A stretch of DNA of 64,000 nucleotides, taken from assembly GCA_041946965.1 (NCBI GenBank), contig JBHGBM010000016.1, positions 1-64,000 on the forward strand, in the 5' to 3' direction. The notes under the pieces were generated by a model. It did not search any database and had not been told where the DNA came from. It saw only the letters and a list, made by a program, of their open reading frames with translations. Numbering within the stretch: the first letter of the stretch is position 1; every line of letters begins with the position of its first letter. Shown one piece after another: positions 35,270-44,999 of the stretch. Position numbers and translations under genes: made by a program. The stretch comes from JBHGBM01 sp041946965 (lineage in GTDB: Bacteria; Acidobacteriota; Terriglobia; Bryobacterales; Bryobacteraceae).

Positions 35270-37609
35270 TCACCCGATCTTGGCCATCAGCTCGCGAATC
35301 TTGAAAGCTTCGTCCTTCGGCGGATTGCTGCGCAGAGCCTGCTCGAGTTCCTTGCGGGCCCGCTCCTTGTCGCCCTTCTGCGTCAGCGCCATTCCGAGGT
35401 GGTAACGGTATGTCGAGTGGTTCGGCTCCTTGCTCACCAGGTCTGAGAAAACCTTGATGGCGTCTTCGCTCAGGTTCTTCTTCAGGTAGATCCATCCGAG
35501 CGTGTCGGAGACCTCGTGGAGGTTGGGCAGCAACTGCTTGGCGCGCTGCGCGTAAGTCAGAGCCTGGTCGAGGTCGGTGCCCGCGTCCGCCATGAGGAAG
35601 GCCAGGTTGTTCATGGCCACGGCGTTGGCGGGGTCCAGCTTGAGCGTCTGCTCGTAGGCGGTGCGGGCTTCCGGCTTGCGGCCGGCCGCGTCCAGCACCA
35701 GGGCCAGCGTGCTCACCACGGTGGGGTTCTCCGGCCACAGCTCGCGCGCCTTCTGGAGCGACGCGATGCTGGCGTTCATATCACCCTTGCGGCGATGCAC
35801 TTCGCCGATGCGCAAATGAAGATCGGCGGCGGTCCGGGATTTCTGATCCGTGCCGTTCAGCACGGTCTGAAACTCGGAGAGCGCCATGTCATACTTGCCG
35901 GCGCGCGCGGCGGTGTTGCCGAGCGCCAGGTGCAGCTCGCTGCGGCCCGGCGAGCGCGCGGCCTCCACGTGCAGGATCTGCAAGGCCTCGTCGGTCTTGT
36001 TCTGGGCCATGTAGGTCTCCACCACGCCCATCAGCCCGCGCGAGTTGGCCGGGTTCAACTGGTAGGCGCGGCGGAACGCGTCCTCGGCCTCCTTGTATTT
36101 GTTTTCCGCCAGGTTCAAAACACCAAGCTGGAACATCACGTCCGGAGACGAGGGTGTTCCGGCCAGCATGCCCTGGATCACCTGCCGCGAATCCGCGAAA
36201 CGCCGCATCCCGATCAGCGCCGCCGATTCAATCAGACGCGCATGGGTATTGTTCGTGTCGATCTTCAGGATTTCCGCCACGGATTTCAAGGCGCCTTCGA
36301 ACTCTCCGCGAGCGACCTGAAGCTGGGCCAGCGCCAGCCGCGCCAGAATGTAATCCGGCCGCAGTTCGATGGCGCGGGTGTATTGCTGGCGGGCCTGTTC
36401 GAACTCCCCGCGGGCCATGTGCGCGCGGCCCAGGTTGAAGCGCGCCACGAAATTCTCCGGCGCCTGGTTGACCACGCCCTGCAACTCCGCGATGGCGCGG
36501 GAAACGTCGCCCCGGTCGAGCAACAGGGAAGCTTCCAGGCCCCGTGCATCGCTATCCTTGGGGCGTTCCTTCAGGATCTCGGCATTCAGCCTTGCGGCTT
36601 CCTCCTTTTTCCCCTGCCGCATGAGGACTTCAATGATGCGCTTCTGGTATTCCAGCCTGCGGGCATCATCCTTGGCAATGCCTTCCCGGTACTGCCGGAT
36701 GGCTTCCTCGCCGTCGCCGATCCGCAGATAGAAGTCGCCCGCCATGGTGTAGGCCTGCGGAAACTCTTTGGCATTCGACTTCAGCCGCTGGAGCACGGCG
36801 ACCATGTCCGCGGTACGCCGCGTGCCGTAATAGTGCGAAGCCAACAGCGCCATCATTCCGTAGCGTTTTGGATTCACCGCGATGGCGTCCTTCAGCACCT
36901 GCTCCGCTTCGTTCAACTTGTTCTGGTACAGGTAAAGCTGGTAAAGCTCGGTGTACGCCACTGCCAGGCTGTTGTCCTTGGAGATGACGTCCCTATAGAT
37001 CTTCTCGGCCTCGGCGAACTGCCGGTCGAGGGCCAGTGCGCGCGCCAGCGCCATGCGCAGGTTCGGCTGGTTGGGCTTGAGCGCGTCGGCGCGGCGGTAC
37101 TCGGCGATGGCGCCGCCCAGCAGCGCCCTGGCGGGATCGTTTTCGGCGGTGGAGAATTTCTGCTGCGCCTGCACGAAAGCGACATCGCCGGAGAGGCGGT
37201 GTCCGTCGTAGGAATTCGGGTCGCGCTGGAGCAATCGCTTGGTGATGCCCTCCGCTTCCTCCAGGAACTGCTTGTCGCGGGTCGCGCCGAGGTAGATCTC
37301 CGCCAGCCTGATGGAGGCGTCCCAATGCTCCTCGCGGTCCGGCTTCATGAGTTCCACCGCGCGGCGCAGCGAAGAGACCGCCGAAGGCAGGCGCGCCAGC
37401 TTCAACTCGGAGAGGCCCAGCCGGTAATGCGCTTCCCCGAACCGCATGTCCTTCTGCAAGGCGTTGCGGTACATGATGGACGCTTCCTTGTACTTGCCCC
37501 GGCTGAAGTACTTGTTTCCGTTTTCGAGGTAGCGCCTCTTGACCACGTTCGGGTCGCGGCTGCACGCGACGAACGAAAGGACCAATATCACAGCGGCCAG
37601 GAGTCTCAT
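35270..37609 (-). CDS. Tetratricopeptide-repeat lipoprotein-like protein
   Basis: This 779-residue protein consists almost entirely of TPR units (e.g. YFSRGKYKEASIMYRNALQKD, ARFNLGRAHMARGEFEQARQ). Its N-terminus MRLLAAVILVLSFVACS has a Cys after a hydrophobic stretch and could be a lipobox. It resembles the long TPR lipoproteins of exopolysaccharide/PEP-CTERM systems (PrsT-like), though no such genes adjoin it. A scaffold or secretion role is likely; no catalytic motif is visible. ATG 37609 starts the signal. Confidence 0.8.
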   Translation of the reverse strand: MRLLAAVILVLSFVACSRDPNVVKRRYLENGNKYFSRGKYKEASIMYRNALQKDMRFGEAHYRLGLSELKLARLPSAVSSLRRAVELMKPDREEHWDASIRLAEIYLGATRDKQFLEEAEGITKRLLQRDPNSYDGHRLSGDVAFVQAQQKFSTAENDPARALLGGAIAEYRRADALKPNQPNLRMALARALALDRQFAEAEKIYRDVISKDNSLAVAYTELYQLYLYQNKLNEAEQVLKDAIAVNPKRYGMMALLASHYYGTRRTADMVAVLQRLKSNAKEFPQAYTMAGDFYLRIGDGEEAIRQYREGIAKDDARRLEYQKRIIEVLMRQGKKEEAARLNAEILKERPKDSDARGLEASLLLDRGDVSRAIAELQGVVNQAPENFVARFNLGRAHMARGEFEQARQQYTRAIELRPDYILARLALAQLQVARGEFEGALKSVAEILKIDTNNTHARLIESAALIGMRRFADSRQVIQGMLAGTPSSPDVMFQLGVLNLAENKYKEAEDAFRRAYQLNPANSRGLMGVVETYMAQNKTDEALQILHVEAARSPGRSELHLALGNTAARAGKYDMALSEFQTVLNGTDQKSRTAADLHLRIGEVHRRKGDMNASIASLQKARELWPENPTVVSTLALVLDAAGRKPEARTAYEQTLKLDPANAVAMNNLAFLMADAGTDLDQALTYAQRAKQLLPNLHEVSDTLGWIYLKKNLSEDAIKVFSDLVSKEPNHSTYRYHLGMALTQKGDKERARKELEQALRSNPPKDEAFKIRELMAKIG

Positions 37610-37664
37610 GATCGAGTTCAGTTTATCACCAACCCGAAAACCGGACTTCCGCCGTTTTGGAGTA

Positions 37665-40600
37665 TTATTCCACCGCCACCACGGGAACGGCCGGGCCCGT
37701 GGAGGGGCTGTTGACGCCTCCGATGCGGATCTGCACGGGGAGGGCCTTGCCCTTGATGTGGGCGCCGGGAACCCGGATATTGATCTGGTACAGCCCGACA
37801 TAGCCGGGCGTCAGGCCGCTCCACTCCACGATCTGCTCGGCTTCCCTGTAACCGGGATTCCCGAAAAACACCTGCACCTTCTCGGTTACGGCCAGAGGAT
37901 TGGAGGGCGCCGGCGCGCCCGCCGTGACCCGGCCGCCCTTGGTGGGGCCGAGTCCGGTGGCGTAGATTACGAGCTTCTCGTCGCGATGGGCCGGGTGGTC
38001 CGGGGTGACCGGACTGCCATCGGGATGGAAGATGGCGGCGACGCCGTCGTTCACGAACACCGCCGGGGCGTACTTCGACACCCGGACCGCGGTAGCCGTG
38101 GACCCCACCTGCTTGTCGATGGAGCGGATTACCATCTGGTAGTTGCCTGCATTCATGTTGGGGGGCAACTGCGCGTTGATCTGCGTGGGTGAGGTGAGGA
38201 TCAGCGGCAGCGGCGTATTACTCAGCGTGACGCATACGCCGCCAAGCAGCGTGGGGTAGGGCATCGTGGCCGACTCCGCCGTGCCCAGGTTGCGTCCGAA
38301 GATGGAGATCAGGCCGCCGGTAGCCACGGAGGTCAGGTAACTGGCGGTGCTGACCACTCCGTTCCGGTTCACGGCGGGAAGATCGCGGGCGGCGACGGTC
38401 TCGAGCGGCAAAATGCTCAGGCCGCTCGTGGTCAGCACGTACGCCGTTGTGCCGGCGGCATCCACCGCGATGGTGCGGCCGTTCGTGTTGACCCGCTGGT
38501 TTCCAACTTGCGCGGCGAGCGGCGTCTCCAGCGCGTTTACGCTGGCGATGGTGCGGCCGTTGGTGGCATCCACCAGCTCCACCACTCCGGCATCCGCCGC
38601 AAGCTGGTTCTGGCTGGTGCGGATGGGACCGGAGAATCGCACGAAACTCCGCGCTCCCGCGGCCGCCACCGCCGCCACCGGCCGCGACAGTGTCACCGGA
38701 CCGCCCCGGGACGGTAGATTGCCCGACGGCAGCCCGGGAAGAGGGCCCACGCTCGGGTCCGAAGAAACCGGAGTCGAGCTGCCCGGGTTGTAAGTGTACT
38801 GCGGAGCCGTTGCGATAGTTGTCAGGGAAGAATTCAGCAGCGCGCCGTTCACCAGGTAATAGCTGCCGTTGGGGCCCGCGCCAATGGGGCCGAAATAACC
38901 CTGAATCGGCGTGGAAACCACCTGCGTTCCGCGCACGAAGTCGTCCACCCGCGCGTCGTACAGGTAACCCATGCCGTTGCCCGCAAGGAAGAGCACATAA
39001 TTGCCTTCCGGTGTGGCCGCAATGGTGCGGTGCGGCCCGGGCAGGGTGCGCATGTTGCCCAGAACCGGGTGGTTCACGATCATGCGCGGGATCGCCTGGT
39101 TCCCCACTACTTTCCACAGGCTGCCGTCCGACATCATGACCTGAAGCCCCCGCACACTATAGGCGATCACCGACGGGGTCACCAGTGAATAGGAGGCATT
39201 AAAGGGGATGGGCGGGAAAGCGATTCGCCCCGTCTCCTGCAATTTCGTGAGGTCCACGATGCTGATGCTCTCGCCGCCGCTGTTGGCGACATACAGCGTT
39301 TGCCCGTCACCATCCAGGGCCAGGGAGCGCGGCAACTGTCCGACTTTCACGGGGCTCAGGAACTTCTGCTGCCGCATGTCAAATACTTCCACGCGGTTCT
39401 GGCCCGAATTGGCTATGTACAGCCGCTGCCGGCCGGTATCCGTAACCATATCGACCAGCCCTTCGCTGTTCGAAATCCCTATGGATACCGGGATGATGGT
39501 GCCCTTGGCCTCGGAGTTCCGGTTGTTCTGATAGACTCGGACCACCGGGGGGATATTGATGGCTTCCGCCGATTGCAGCAGGAAATCGTGGGGCGCCACA
39601 GTGCCCAGGGCGCGGGCCGCCAGAGAATTAAAGTTAAACGTTATAGTTGCGCTGTTACGCAGTTGATCTACCTTGAGTTGCGGCGACGTTTGAATGACCG
39701 CCGCCTGGGTGTTTCCGACGTTGCCCATGGAGGCTGGCACGTTAGCCGCACGCCCGTCGGCCCCCGGGACCACCGGGGGCACCAGGATGACGATATTGCC
39801 CGCCGTGCCTCCGCCGCCGGCGCCGCCCGCGCCGCCCAGCCCCACGGGTCCCGATGTGGGTAGTTGCAGCAGGCTGGCCGTGACGGTCATGCGCGCCCCG
39901 CCGCCCACGTCCCGCACCTCGATCTGAGCCTTCTTCTGCTCGGCGTTGACGCCGCACTGGTCATTGACCAGCAGCAGCACGTTGGTCTCGGGTATGGCGA
40001 TGGGGCTGTCGAAGGCGCGCCCGATGGGAAGCACCATGAAACCGGATTCGGAAAGGGCATAGATGGTGCCGCCGTCCGAGGTGATCACCATCTTGCCGGC
40101 AAGGTTCTCGGTCAATTGCAGGCCGAACCGGATCAACAGGTTATCGGGATCGTTCAGCAGCAGGCGGCTGACGTTGGCGCGCGCCGGAGGGGTCTGTACC
40201 GGCGCCACGTTGAAGGCCGAGTACAGGTTCGCGCCGTCCGGCGAGAACACGCTGCCGCCCTGATTCTGCTGGAGGTTGAAATTGCTAGCCGTCCCGGTCG
40301 GGAAAACGAACGGGGAGTTGGCCGTGTTCTGCTGCGCCAGAACCGAGAGGGTGTTCATGTCGAACAGGGTGGGGCCGGCCATGAACTTGCGGCCGTCCGG
40401 CGAAATGGAAAGCACCGTGGAGGCGTTAGGCACGCTGCGGCTCAGCAGCACCGTACCGCTGGCGGTGTCGTAAACAAAGACCGTGCGGGTGCGGTTGTTG
40501 CTGGCGTTGTTCACCCCGACAATGCGCCGGCCGTCCCGGGTGGCCATGAGGCGCCCGTTGGCGGACAGGAACGTGCGGCCGCTCGGGGGAGGCAGCAGCG

Positions 40601-41105
40601 GGGCGGGTGTGGCGGGCGGTGTGATGACGACGCTCGTCAGGTTGTTCGTCGAGCTCGCGCTGGGGTCGAAGATGATGAGCGAAGCTTGCCCGGTGCCTGT
40701 TCCGATGGTTCCTATTACCACCCTGCCGTCCGCGCCTACGGCGACGCCCTCCGGCTTGGCCGCCAGCGGCACGCGCTGCACCACGGTGGACCGGTCCAAG
40801 TCGATCACGTCCAGGACCGAGTCGTAGTAACAGGTGACATAAAGCAGGCGCGAATCCCGGGACATCGCCAGTGAGATCGGCTGCGCCCCCACCCGTATGG
40901 GGGTGCCCCGGCTCGGCGGATTCGTGGCGGTATTATAGACATCTATCTGGCTCATGGTGGTGTTGACCAGATAGAGCCGCCTGCGGGATTCGTCAAGGAC
41001 GAGATCGGCAAAACCTTCGGGCCGTGCCACGACCGTGCCGAAGGTGGCGGCAAGCGCGGGCAAGGCCAGCAGAATCAAGGACCAACAGAGCTGCTTCGCA
41101 CGCAT
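37665..41105 (-). CDS. Secreted YVTN beta-propeller protein with Solibacter C-terminal domain (TIGR03437-like)
   Basis: This 1146-residue protein has a signal peptide (LCWSLILLALPALA). YVTN/Gly-Asp-rich propeller repeats recur (e.g. RRLYLVNTTMSQIDVYN, RQRLYIANSGQNRVEVFD, QTLYVANSGGESISIVD), with a Gly-rich stretch between propellers. A C-terminal domain of about 230 residues starts near VVSTASYLTSVATGG and includes LTSPTQINAQLPP, the Solibacter-type TIGR03437 signature. It is an extracellular protein of unknown role, perhaps adhesive. ATG 41105 fits the signal peptide. Confidence 0.87.
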   Translation of the reverse strand: MRAKQLCWSLILLALPALAATFGTVVARPEGFADLVLDESRRRLYLVNTTMSQIDVYNTATNPPSRGTPIRVGAQPISLAMSRDSRLLYVTCYYDSVLDVIDLDRSTVVQRVPLAAKPEGVAVGADGRVVIGTIGTGTGQASLIIFDPSASSTNNLTSVVITPPATPAPLLPPPSGRTFLSANGRLMATRDGRRIVGVNNASNNRTRTVFVYDTASGTVLLSRSVPNASTVLSISPDGRKFMAGPTLFDMNTLSVLAQQNTANSPFVFPTGTASNFNLQQNQGGSVFSPDGANLYSAFNVAPVQTPPARANVSRLLLNDPDNLLIRFGLQLTENLAGKMVITSDGGTIYALSESGFMVLPIGRAFDSPIAIPETNVLLLVNDQCGVNAEQKKAQIEVRDVGGGARMTVTASLLQLPTSGPVGLGGAGGAGGGGTAGNIVILVPPVVPGADGRAANVPASMGNVGNTQAAVIQTSPQLKVDQLRNSATITFNFNSLAARALGTVAPHDFLLQSAEAINIPPVVRVYQNNRNSEAKGTIIPVSIGISNSEGLVDMVTDTGRQRLYIANSGQNRVEVFDMRQQKFLSPVKVGQLPRSLALDGDGQTLYVANSGGESISIVDLTKLQETGRIAFPPIPFNASYSLVTPSVIAYSVRGLQVMMSDGSLWKVVGNQAIPRMIVNHPVLGNMRTLPGPHRTIAATPEGNYVLFLAGNGMGYLYDARVDDFVRGTQVVSTPIQGYFGPIGAGPNGSYYLVNGALLNSSLTTIATAPQYTYNPGSSTPVSSDPSVGPLPGLPSGNLPSRGGPVTLSRPVAAVAAAGARSFVRFSGPIRTSQNQLAADAGVVELVDATNGRTIASVNALETPLAAQVGNQRVNTNGRTIAVDAAGTTAYVLTTSGLSILPLETVAARDLPAVNRNGVVSTASYLTSVATGGLISIFGRNLGTAESATMPYPTLLGGVCVTLSNTPLPLILTSPTQINAQLPPNMNAGNYQMVIRSIDKQVGSTATAVRVSKYAPAVFVNDGVAAIFHPDGSPVTPDHPAHRDEKLVIYATGLGPTKGGRVTAGAPAPSNPLAVTEKVQVFFGNPGYREAEQIVEWSGLTPGYVGLYQINIRVPGAHIKGKALPVQIRIGGVNSPSTGPAVPVVAVE

Positions 41106-41145
41106 GGGTACCACAGTATAACCCGTTGCGTGCGGGCAAGTTGCG

Positions 41146-42852
41146 CTACTTCACCGCAATGGTCGCAGTGGCCGGGCTGCTGCGTCCCGAGACCGTGACC
41201 ACCACCGGGAGGTTCTTGCCTGCCGCCACCGTGGTAGGTACGCTGACATTGACCTGAACCAGACCGCCGACCGACCCCGGCACCGCCGCGGCCGCCTGCA
41301 CCGAGGCGCCCTCGCCGGCGATGCTCACCGACGGCGTCACCGCCAGTTGCGGCGCGGCGCCGGTGGTGGAAATCACGCGCCCGTCCTGAACCGCCGGGTT
41401 GAAGATGCCGCCGCCGGTCATGTACAGGCAGACGATGGTTCCCTTGGGGGCGGGATTCGCCGCCGAGTTGAGGCTGTAGACCTTGGTGGTTTCGTTGTAG
41501 TTCAGCACCGCCGCCTGGCCCCGCCCCGAGGAATCGGTGGTGAACAGGCCGGGATCGGCATCCACCGCGTCGAAGGTCAGCGGGGTGGAGGCGATACCGT
41601 TATACGTCACCCGCATCCGCAGTCCCGTGGCCGCGGTCATGGCCATGGGCGCCACGGCGTTGATCTGGTTGGCCTGCACGAAGATCAGCGGCGCGGCGGT
41701 CCAGGTGTTCGCGGTCAACTCGAATTCCACCGTGGTGGCGGGCGAACCGAGAGTGGTGGGATAAGCGCCATTGGAGACCGTTGCGGGCAGCAATGTGGAG
41801 GGCCCCAAGCCCGATCCGAAGATCGAAATGATTTCCCCGGGTGCGATTACCGGCGTGGCGGGTTTGGCGAAACTGGCGGCGTTCATGACCGCCTCGATGC
41901 GCGGTCCCGGCGGGGTCACGGTGAAAGTGACGGGCTGCGAAGCCGTCTGCTGCGCATTGGTCACGGTCACGGCCAGCGTGCCCTGATTCGCCAGCAGCGC
42001 GCGGGGCACCACCGCCAGCATGACGCCGGTGCTGATCCAGGTGGTGGTCAAGGTGGTGGTCCCGGCCTGCACCACCGAGTTCTGGAACAGATGCGCCCCC
42101 CGCAGCGTGATGGTGGTGTCCAGCGAGCCCACCGGCGCGGAATTGGGCCAGATGGAATCCACCACCGCCACCCCAGGGGTCACCGTGAGGCTCACCGGAA
42201 CCACCAGCGATTTGTTGGCGGCATTGGTGAACGCGAGCGTGACCTTCCCGGTATAGCTGGCGGGGACCAGCCCCGTGGTGTTCAGGGTCACGGTGAGCTC
42301 CACGGGCCGCCCGGCGACCGCGATACCCAGGTTGGGTGCGACGCTCAGCCACGCGCCCCCCGAAGCGGCCGCCGTAAAGGAGATGGGCTCGCCGCTGCTG
42401 GTCACGCTGATAGTGGAGGGCGCCGGCGCCGCCTGGTCCGTCTGGAAGTTGAGGCTGAGAGTGGCGGGTTCGGCCGCGGCCGTGGCGGGCGGGTTCTTCA
42501 CCGACACGGTCACGGTGAGCGTCACCGGCGCGGTCATGCCCGTGGCCGTGATCTGCACCTGGGCCGAGTGGGTGCCCGCCAGCAGCGAGGTGGGGTTCAC
42601 CCGCACCCCCATGGTTGTGCCGGTCTTGCCCGAAGCCGGGGTGAGGATCAGCCACGGTGCGCCGCTCACCGCCGCGGTGTAATCCAGCGCCGCGCCCGTG
42701 CCGGTGCGCTTGATCTGCACTTTTTGCTCGGCCGGAAGCGCTCCGCCGATGAGATAGGTGAATGACACGGCGGCGGGGGTGACGGTGATCCCGTCCGGGA
42801 CCTCCGCGGCCTGAAGCCAGGCGGCCAGCAGGATGATGGCGAAAAGGCGCAT
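41146..42852 (-). CDS. Secreted BACON/IPT-domain protein with Solibacter C-terminal domain
   Basis: This 568-residue protein has a signal peptide (MRLFAIILLAAWLQA). It has two BACON-like beta domains (GAPWLILTPASGKTG; GGAWLSVAPNLG) and an IPT/TIG domain (IWPNSAPVGSLDTTITLRGAHL). A TIGR03437-like C-terminus follows (VMNAASFAKPATPVIAPGE, VQANQINAVAP). It probably binds carbohydrate or the cell surface. A GCCGATAA box 7 nt upstream of its ATG resembles a sigma-28 -10, so it may be co-regulated with flagella and nearly leaderless. Confidence 0.85.
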   Translation of the reverse strand: MRLFAIILLAAWLQAAEVPDGITVTPAAVSFTYLIGGALPAEQKVQIKRTGTGAALDYTAAVSGAPWLILTPASGKTGTTMGVRVNPTSLLAGTHSAQVQITATGMTAPVTLTVTVSVKNPPATAAAEPATLSLNFQTDQAAPAPSTISVTSSGEPISFTAAASGGAWLSVAPNLGIAVAGRPVELTVTLNTTGLVPASYTGKVTLAFTNAANKSLVVPVSLTVTPGVAVVDSIWPNSAPVGSLDTTITLRGAHLFQNSVVQAGTTTLTTTWISTGVMLAVVPRALLANQGTLAVTVTNAQQTASQPVTFTVTPPGPRIEAVMNAASFAKPATPVIAPGEIISIFGSGLGPSTLLPATVSNGAYPTTLGSPATTVEFELTANTWTAAPLIFVQANQINAVAPMAMTAATGLRMRVTYNGIASTPLTFDAVDADPGLFTTDSSGRGQAAVLNYNETTKVYSLNSAANPAPKGTIVCLYMTGGGIFNPAVQDGRVISTTGAAPQLAVTPSVSIAGEGASVQAAAAVPGSVGGLVQVNVSVPTTVAAGKNLPVVVTVSGRSSPATATIAVK

Positions 42853-42858
42853 GAGAAC

Positions 42859-42886
42859 TTATCGGCGGAAACCGGCCGATGTCTTA
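42859..42886 (-). promoter_or_regulatory. Sigma-28-like promoter, minus strand
   Basis: On the minus strand, TAAGACAT (42886-42879) and GCCGATAA (42866-42859) are 12 nt apart. The latter is a perfect sigma-28 -10 box. A start site would fall at about the ATG at 42852. Confidence 0.4.
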
Positions 42887-42888
42887 CC

Positions 42889-42915
42889 TCAAGAATCTCC
42901 CCGCGCGCCCGATAA
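42889..42915 (+). promoter_or_regulatory. Sigma-28-like promoter of flaG-fliS
   Basis: TCAAGAAT (42889-42896), 11 nt, CCCGATAA (42908-42915) matches the flagellar sigma-28 consensus TAAAGTTT-N11-GCCGATAA with exact spacing. It is followed by an AAGGAG site (42929-42934) and the flaG ATG. fliA itself is encoded at 57807. Confidence 0.6.
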
Positions 42916-42940
42916 GAGTGCATGACCTAAGGAGCGGCCT

Positions 42941-43228
42941 ATGGATATCACAATGGTGCAGAACGCGGCGCTGCCGGGGCCGGCCTTTGCCGACGCGGTG
43001 GCCACGCATCAACTGGCGCGGCATCGCGACCTGATCCAGGCGGTGCGGACCGTGAACGCCGGCGAGATGCTGGGGCAGGATAACGAACTCACCTTCCAGA
43101 TGGACCGGGAAACGCGGCGGCCGATTCTGCGCATCGTGAGCCGCAAGACCAACGAGGTCATCGAACAGGTGCCCCCGGAGTACGTGCTCCGGATGGCGGA
43201 AGAGCTGCGGAAACTCGAAAGAGACTGA
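42941..43228 (+). CDS. flaG: FlaG-family flagellar protein
   Basis: This 95-residue protein has the FlaG core: ELTFQMDRETRRPILRIVSRKTNEVIEQVPPEYVLRMAEELRK. FlaG proteins affect filament length and usually precede fliD/fliS. ATG 42941 follows AAGGAG and a sigma-28-like promoter. fliS starts 12 nt downstream. Confidence 0.88.
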   Translation: MDITMVQNAALPGPAFADAVATHQLARHRDLIQAVRTVNAGEMLGQDNELTFQMDRETRRPILRIVSRKTNEVIEQVPPEYVLRMAEELRKLERD

Positions 43229-43240
43229 GACCGGGAAAAC

Positions 43241-43681
43241 ATGTCCTACGGCGCCAACGAAGCCTACCTGGAGGCCCAGGTGATGTCAGCCAGCCCGCTC
43301 GAGCTGGTGAAAATCCTGTACGGAGCGGCGGCCGCCGCGGTGCGCGATGCGCGCCGCCACCTCGCCTCCGGCGACGTGCTGGCGCGCTCGCGGGAGATCA
43401 GCCGGGCCATGAACATCATGGCGGAGCTGGGCGGGGCGCTGGACCGCAACGCGGGCGGGGAATTCGCCGGGCGCCTGGCCGAGTTGTACGGGTATATCGG
43501 AGTGCGGCTGATGGACGCGCACGTGCGCCAGCGCGACGAGCCGCTGGCCGAGGTGCTCGCGCTGCTCACCACTCTGCGGCAAGGCTGGGACGGGCTGGAG
43601 CGTCCCGCGGAGACTCCGCGGTTGCCGCTCGCTGCCTCCGCGGGCGAAGCCGGCGCCGCGTCTCACTCCTGGACGGCCTGA
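43241..43681 (+). CDS. fliS: Flagellin export chaperone FliS
   Basis: This 146-residue helical protein starts AYLEAQVMSASPLELVKILYGAA, typical of FliS (Y..V..ASP.ELV.MLY). FliS binds the flagellin C-terminus and keeps it unpolymerised before export. It is co-transcribed with flaG. The end overlaps the convergent flgJ-like gene by 19 nt. No flagellin or fliD lies in the window. Confidence 0.88.
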   Translation: MSYGANEAYLEAQVMSASPLELVKILYGAAAAAVRDARRHLASGDVLARSREISRAMNIMAELGGALDRNAGGEFAGRLAELYGYIGVRLMDAHVRQRDEPLAEVLALLTTLRQGWDGLERPAETPRLPLAASAGEAGAASHSWTA

Positions 43682-43920
43682 ATCCGCCTGGCGGCCATGG
43701 CGCGCTCCAGCATGCGTGCCAGCCCGAGCGAACCGTGCGCCGCGAGGGCCTGCGCAAGCTGCTCCCGGGCCATGCCGTGGAGCGCGTCGCCTTCTTCCGG
43801 CTCCATGGCGCTCAAGAGCTGCCCGAGGAGCAGCGCCTCGAACTGACATGCGGCCTCGCGCAGCTTGAGGGTTTCGGAATCGGTCCGCGGCTGCGATGCG
43901 GCGGCGGGCGCAATCTCCAT
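43663..43920 (-). CDS. flgJ: Rod-binding protein FlgJ (N-terminal domain only)
   Basis: This 85-residue protein has the rod-binding motif of FlgJ (LREAACQFEALLLGQLLSAM) and a C-terminal SLGLARMLERAM helix. The muramidase domain found in proteobacterial FlgJ is absent, as in many other phyla. It probably caps the rod during assembly. Its ATG shares one base with the flgI stop; it ends the minus-strand flgF-flgJ operon. Confidence 0.85.
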   Translation of the reverse strand: MEIAPAAASQPRTDSETLKLREAACQFEALLLGQLLSAMEPEEGDALHGMAREQLAQALAAHGSLGLARMLERAMAARRIQAVQE

Positions 43921-44996
43921 CAGATGATCTCCAGCTCGGCTTCGAGGGCGCCCGCGGCGCGGAGGTTTTGCAGGATCGCGATCACGTCGCGGGGCGTGGA
44001 ACCGATCGACCCCAGCGCCCTTACCAGCTCCTCCACCGTCGCCCCCTGCTTCAGCACCAGGTTGCGCGCCGCCTCTTCCCTGATCCCCACCCCCACCTTC
44101 GGCACAACTTCCGTGTTGCCCGAAGACAGCGGCGGCGGCTGCGACACCGCGTAGGAGGTCTGGATCTCCACGGTGAGGTTGCCGTGCATCACGGCCACCG
44201 GAGAAATGCGCACCTGTTTGCCCATCACGATGGTCCCGGTGCGCTCGTTGACCACCACCTTGGCGGCGCGGTCGGCTTCCACCTCCACGGCTTCGAGCTC
44301 GGCCAGAAAGTCGATGGGCCGGCCGGCGAACGCGGCCGGCACCGTCACCGCCACCAGCGCCGCGTTTTCCGGCTGCGCTACCGCTCCGAACTTCTTGTTG
44401 AGCGCGCCGGCCACCCGCGCGGCGGTGGTGAAATCGGCGTGCTGGAGTTGCAGCCGCAGCCGCCCGCCGATGGCCGGGGAGGGCGCGGCGCGCTCCACGA
44501 TGGCGCCGTTCGGCACGCGCCCCGCGGTGGGATGGTTCACGGTCTGGCTGTTGCCCGCGCGGCCCGCCACGAAACCGCCTGTGACCACGGGACCCTGCGC
44601 GGCGGCGTAGATCTGGCCGTCCGGCCCGCGCAGGCTGGTGAGCAGCAGCAACCCGCCTTGCAGGTTCGCGGCGTCGCCCACCGCCGCCGCGGTCACGTCG
44701 ATGCGCGTGCCCGGCTGCGCGTAGGGCGGCAGGGTCGCCGTCACCATCACCGCCGCGGTGTTCTTCACCTGTATGGCGGAGGGGGCGACGGTCACGCCCA
44801 TGCGCTGGAGCAGATTGGCCAGGCTTTGCGCCGAAAATACCGTCTGGCGGCGGTCTCCGGTGCCGTTCAGTCCCACCACCAGCCCGTAGCCGATGAGCTG
44901 GTTGTCGCGCACGCCTTCAATCGAGGCGAGCTCCTTCAACCGCGTCCCGGCGGCGGTGAGCGAACAGGCGGCCAGAAACAGGGCGAGAGGTTTCAT
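43920..44996 (-). CDS. flgI: Flagellar P-ring protein FlgI
   Basis: This 358-residue protein has a signal peptide (MKPLALFLAACSLTAAG) and the FlgI signatures (RLKELASIEGVRDNQLIGYGLVVGLNGTGD; VNERTGTIVMGKQVRISPVAV). It forms the periplasmic ring around the rod and indicates a diderm envelope with flagella. The gap to flgH is 3 nt. Confidence 0.96.
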   Translation of the reverse strand: MKPLALFLAACSLTAAGTRLKELASIEGVRDNQLIGYGLVVGLNGTGDRRQTVFSAQSLANLLQRMGVTVAPSAIQVKNTAAVMVTATLPPYAQPGTRIDVTAAAVGDAANLQGGLLLLTSLRGPDGQIYAAAQGPVVTGGFVAGRAGNSQTVNHPTAGRVPNGAIVERAAPSPAIGGRLRLQLQHADFTTAARVAGALNKKFGAVAQPENAALVAVTVPAAFAGRPIDFLAELEAVEVEADRAAKVVVNERTGTIVMGKQVRISPVAVMHGNLTVEIQTSYAVSQPPPLSSGNTEVVPKVGVGIREEAARNLVLKQGATVEELVRALGSIGSTPRDVIAILQNLRAAGALEAELEII

Positions 44997-44999
44997 AGC

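Noticed and set aside
35516..37714. 732-codon plus-strand frame opposite the TPR gene
   Set aside because: The TPR pattern on the minus strand is unmistakable. The plus-strand product lacks any domain and is a shadow.
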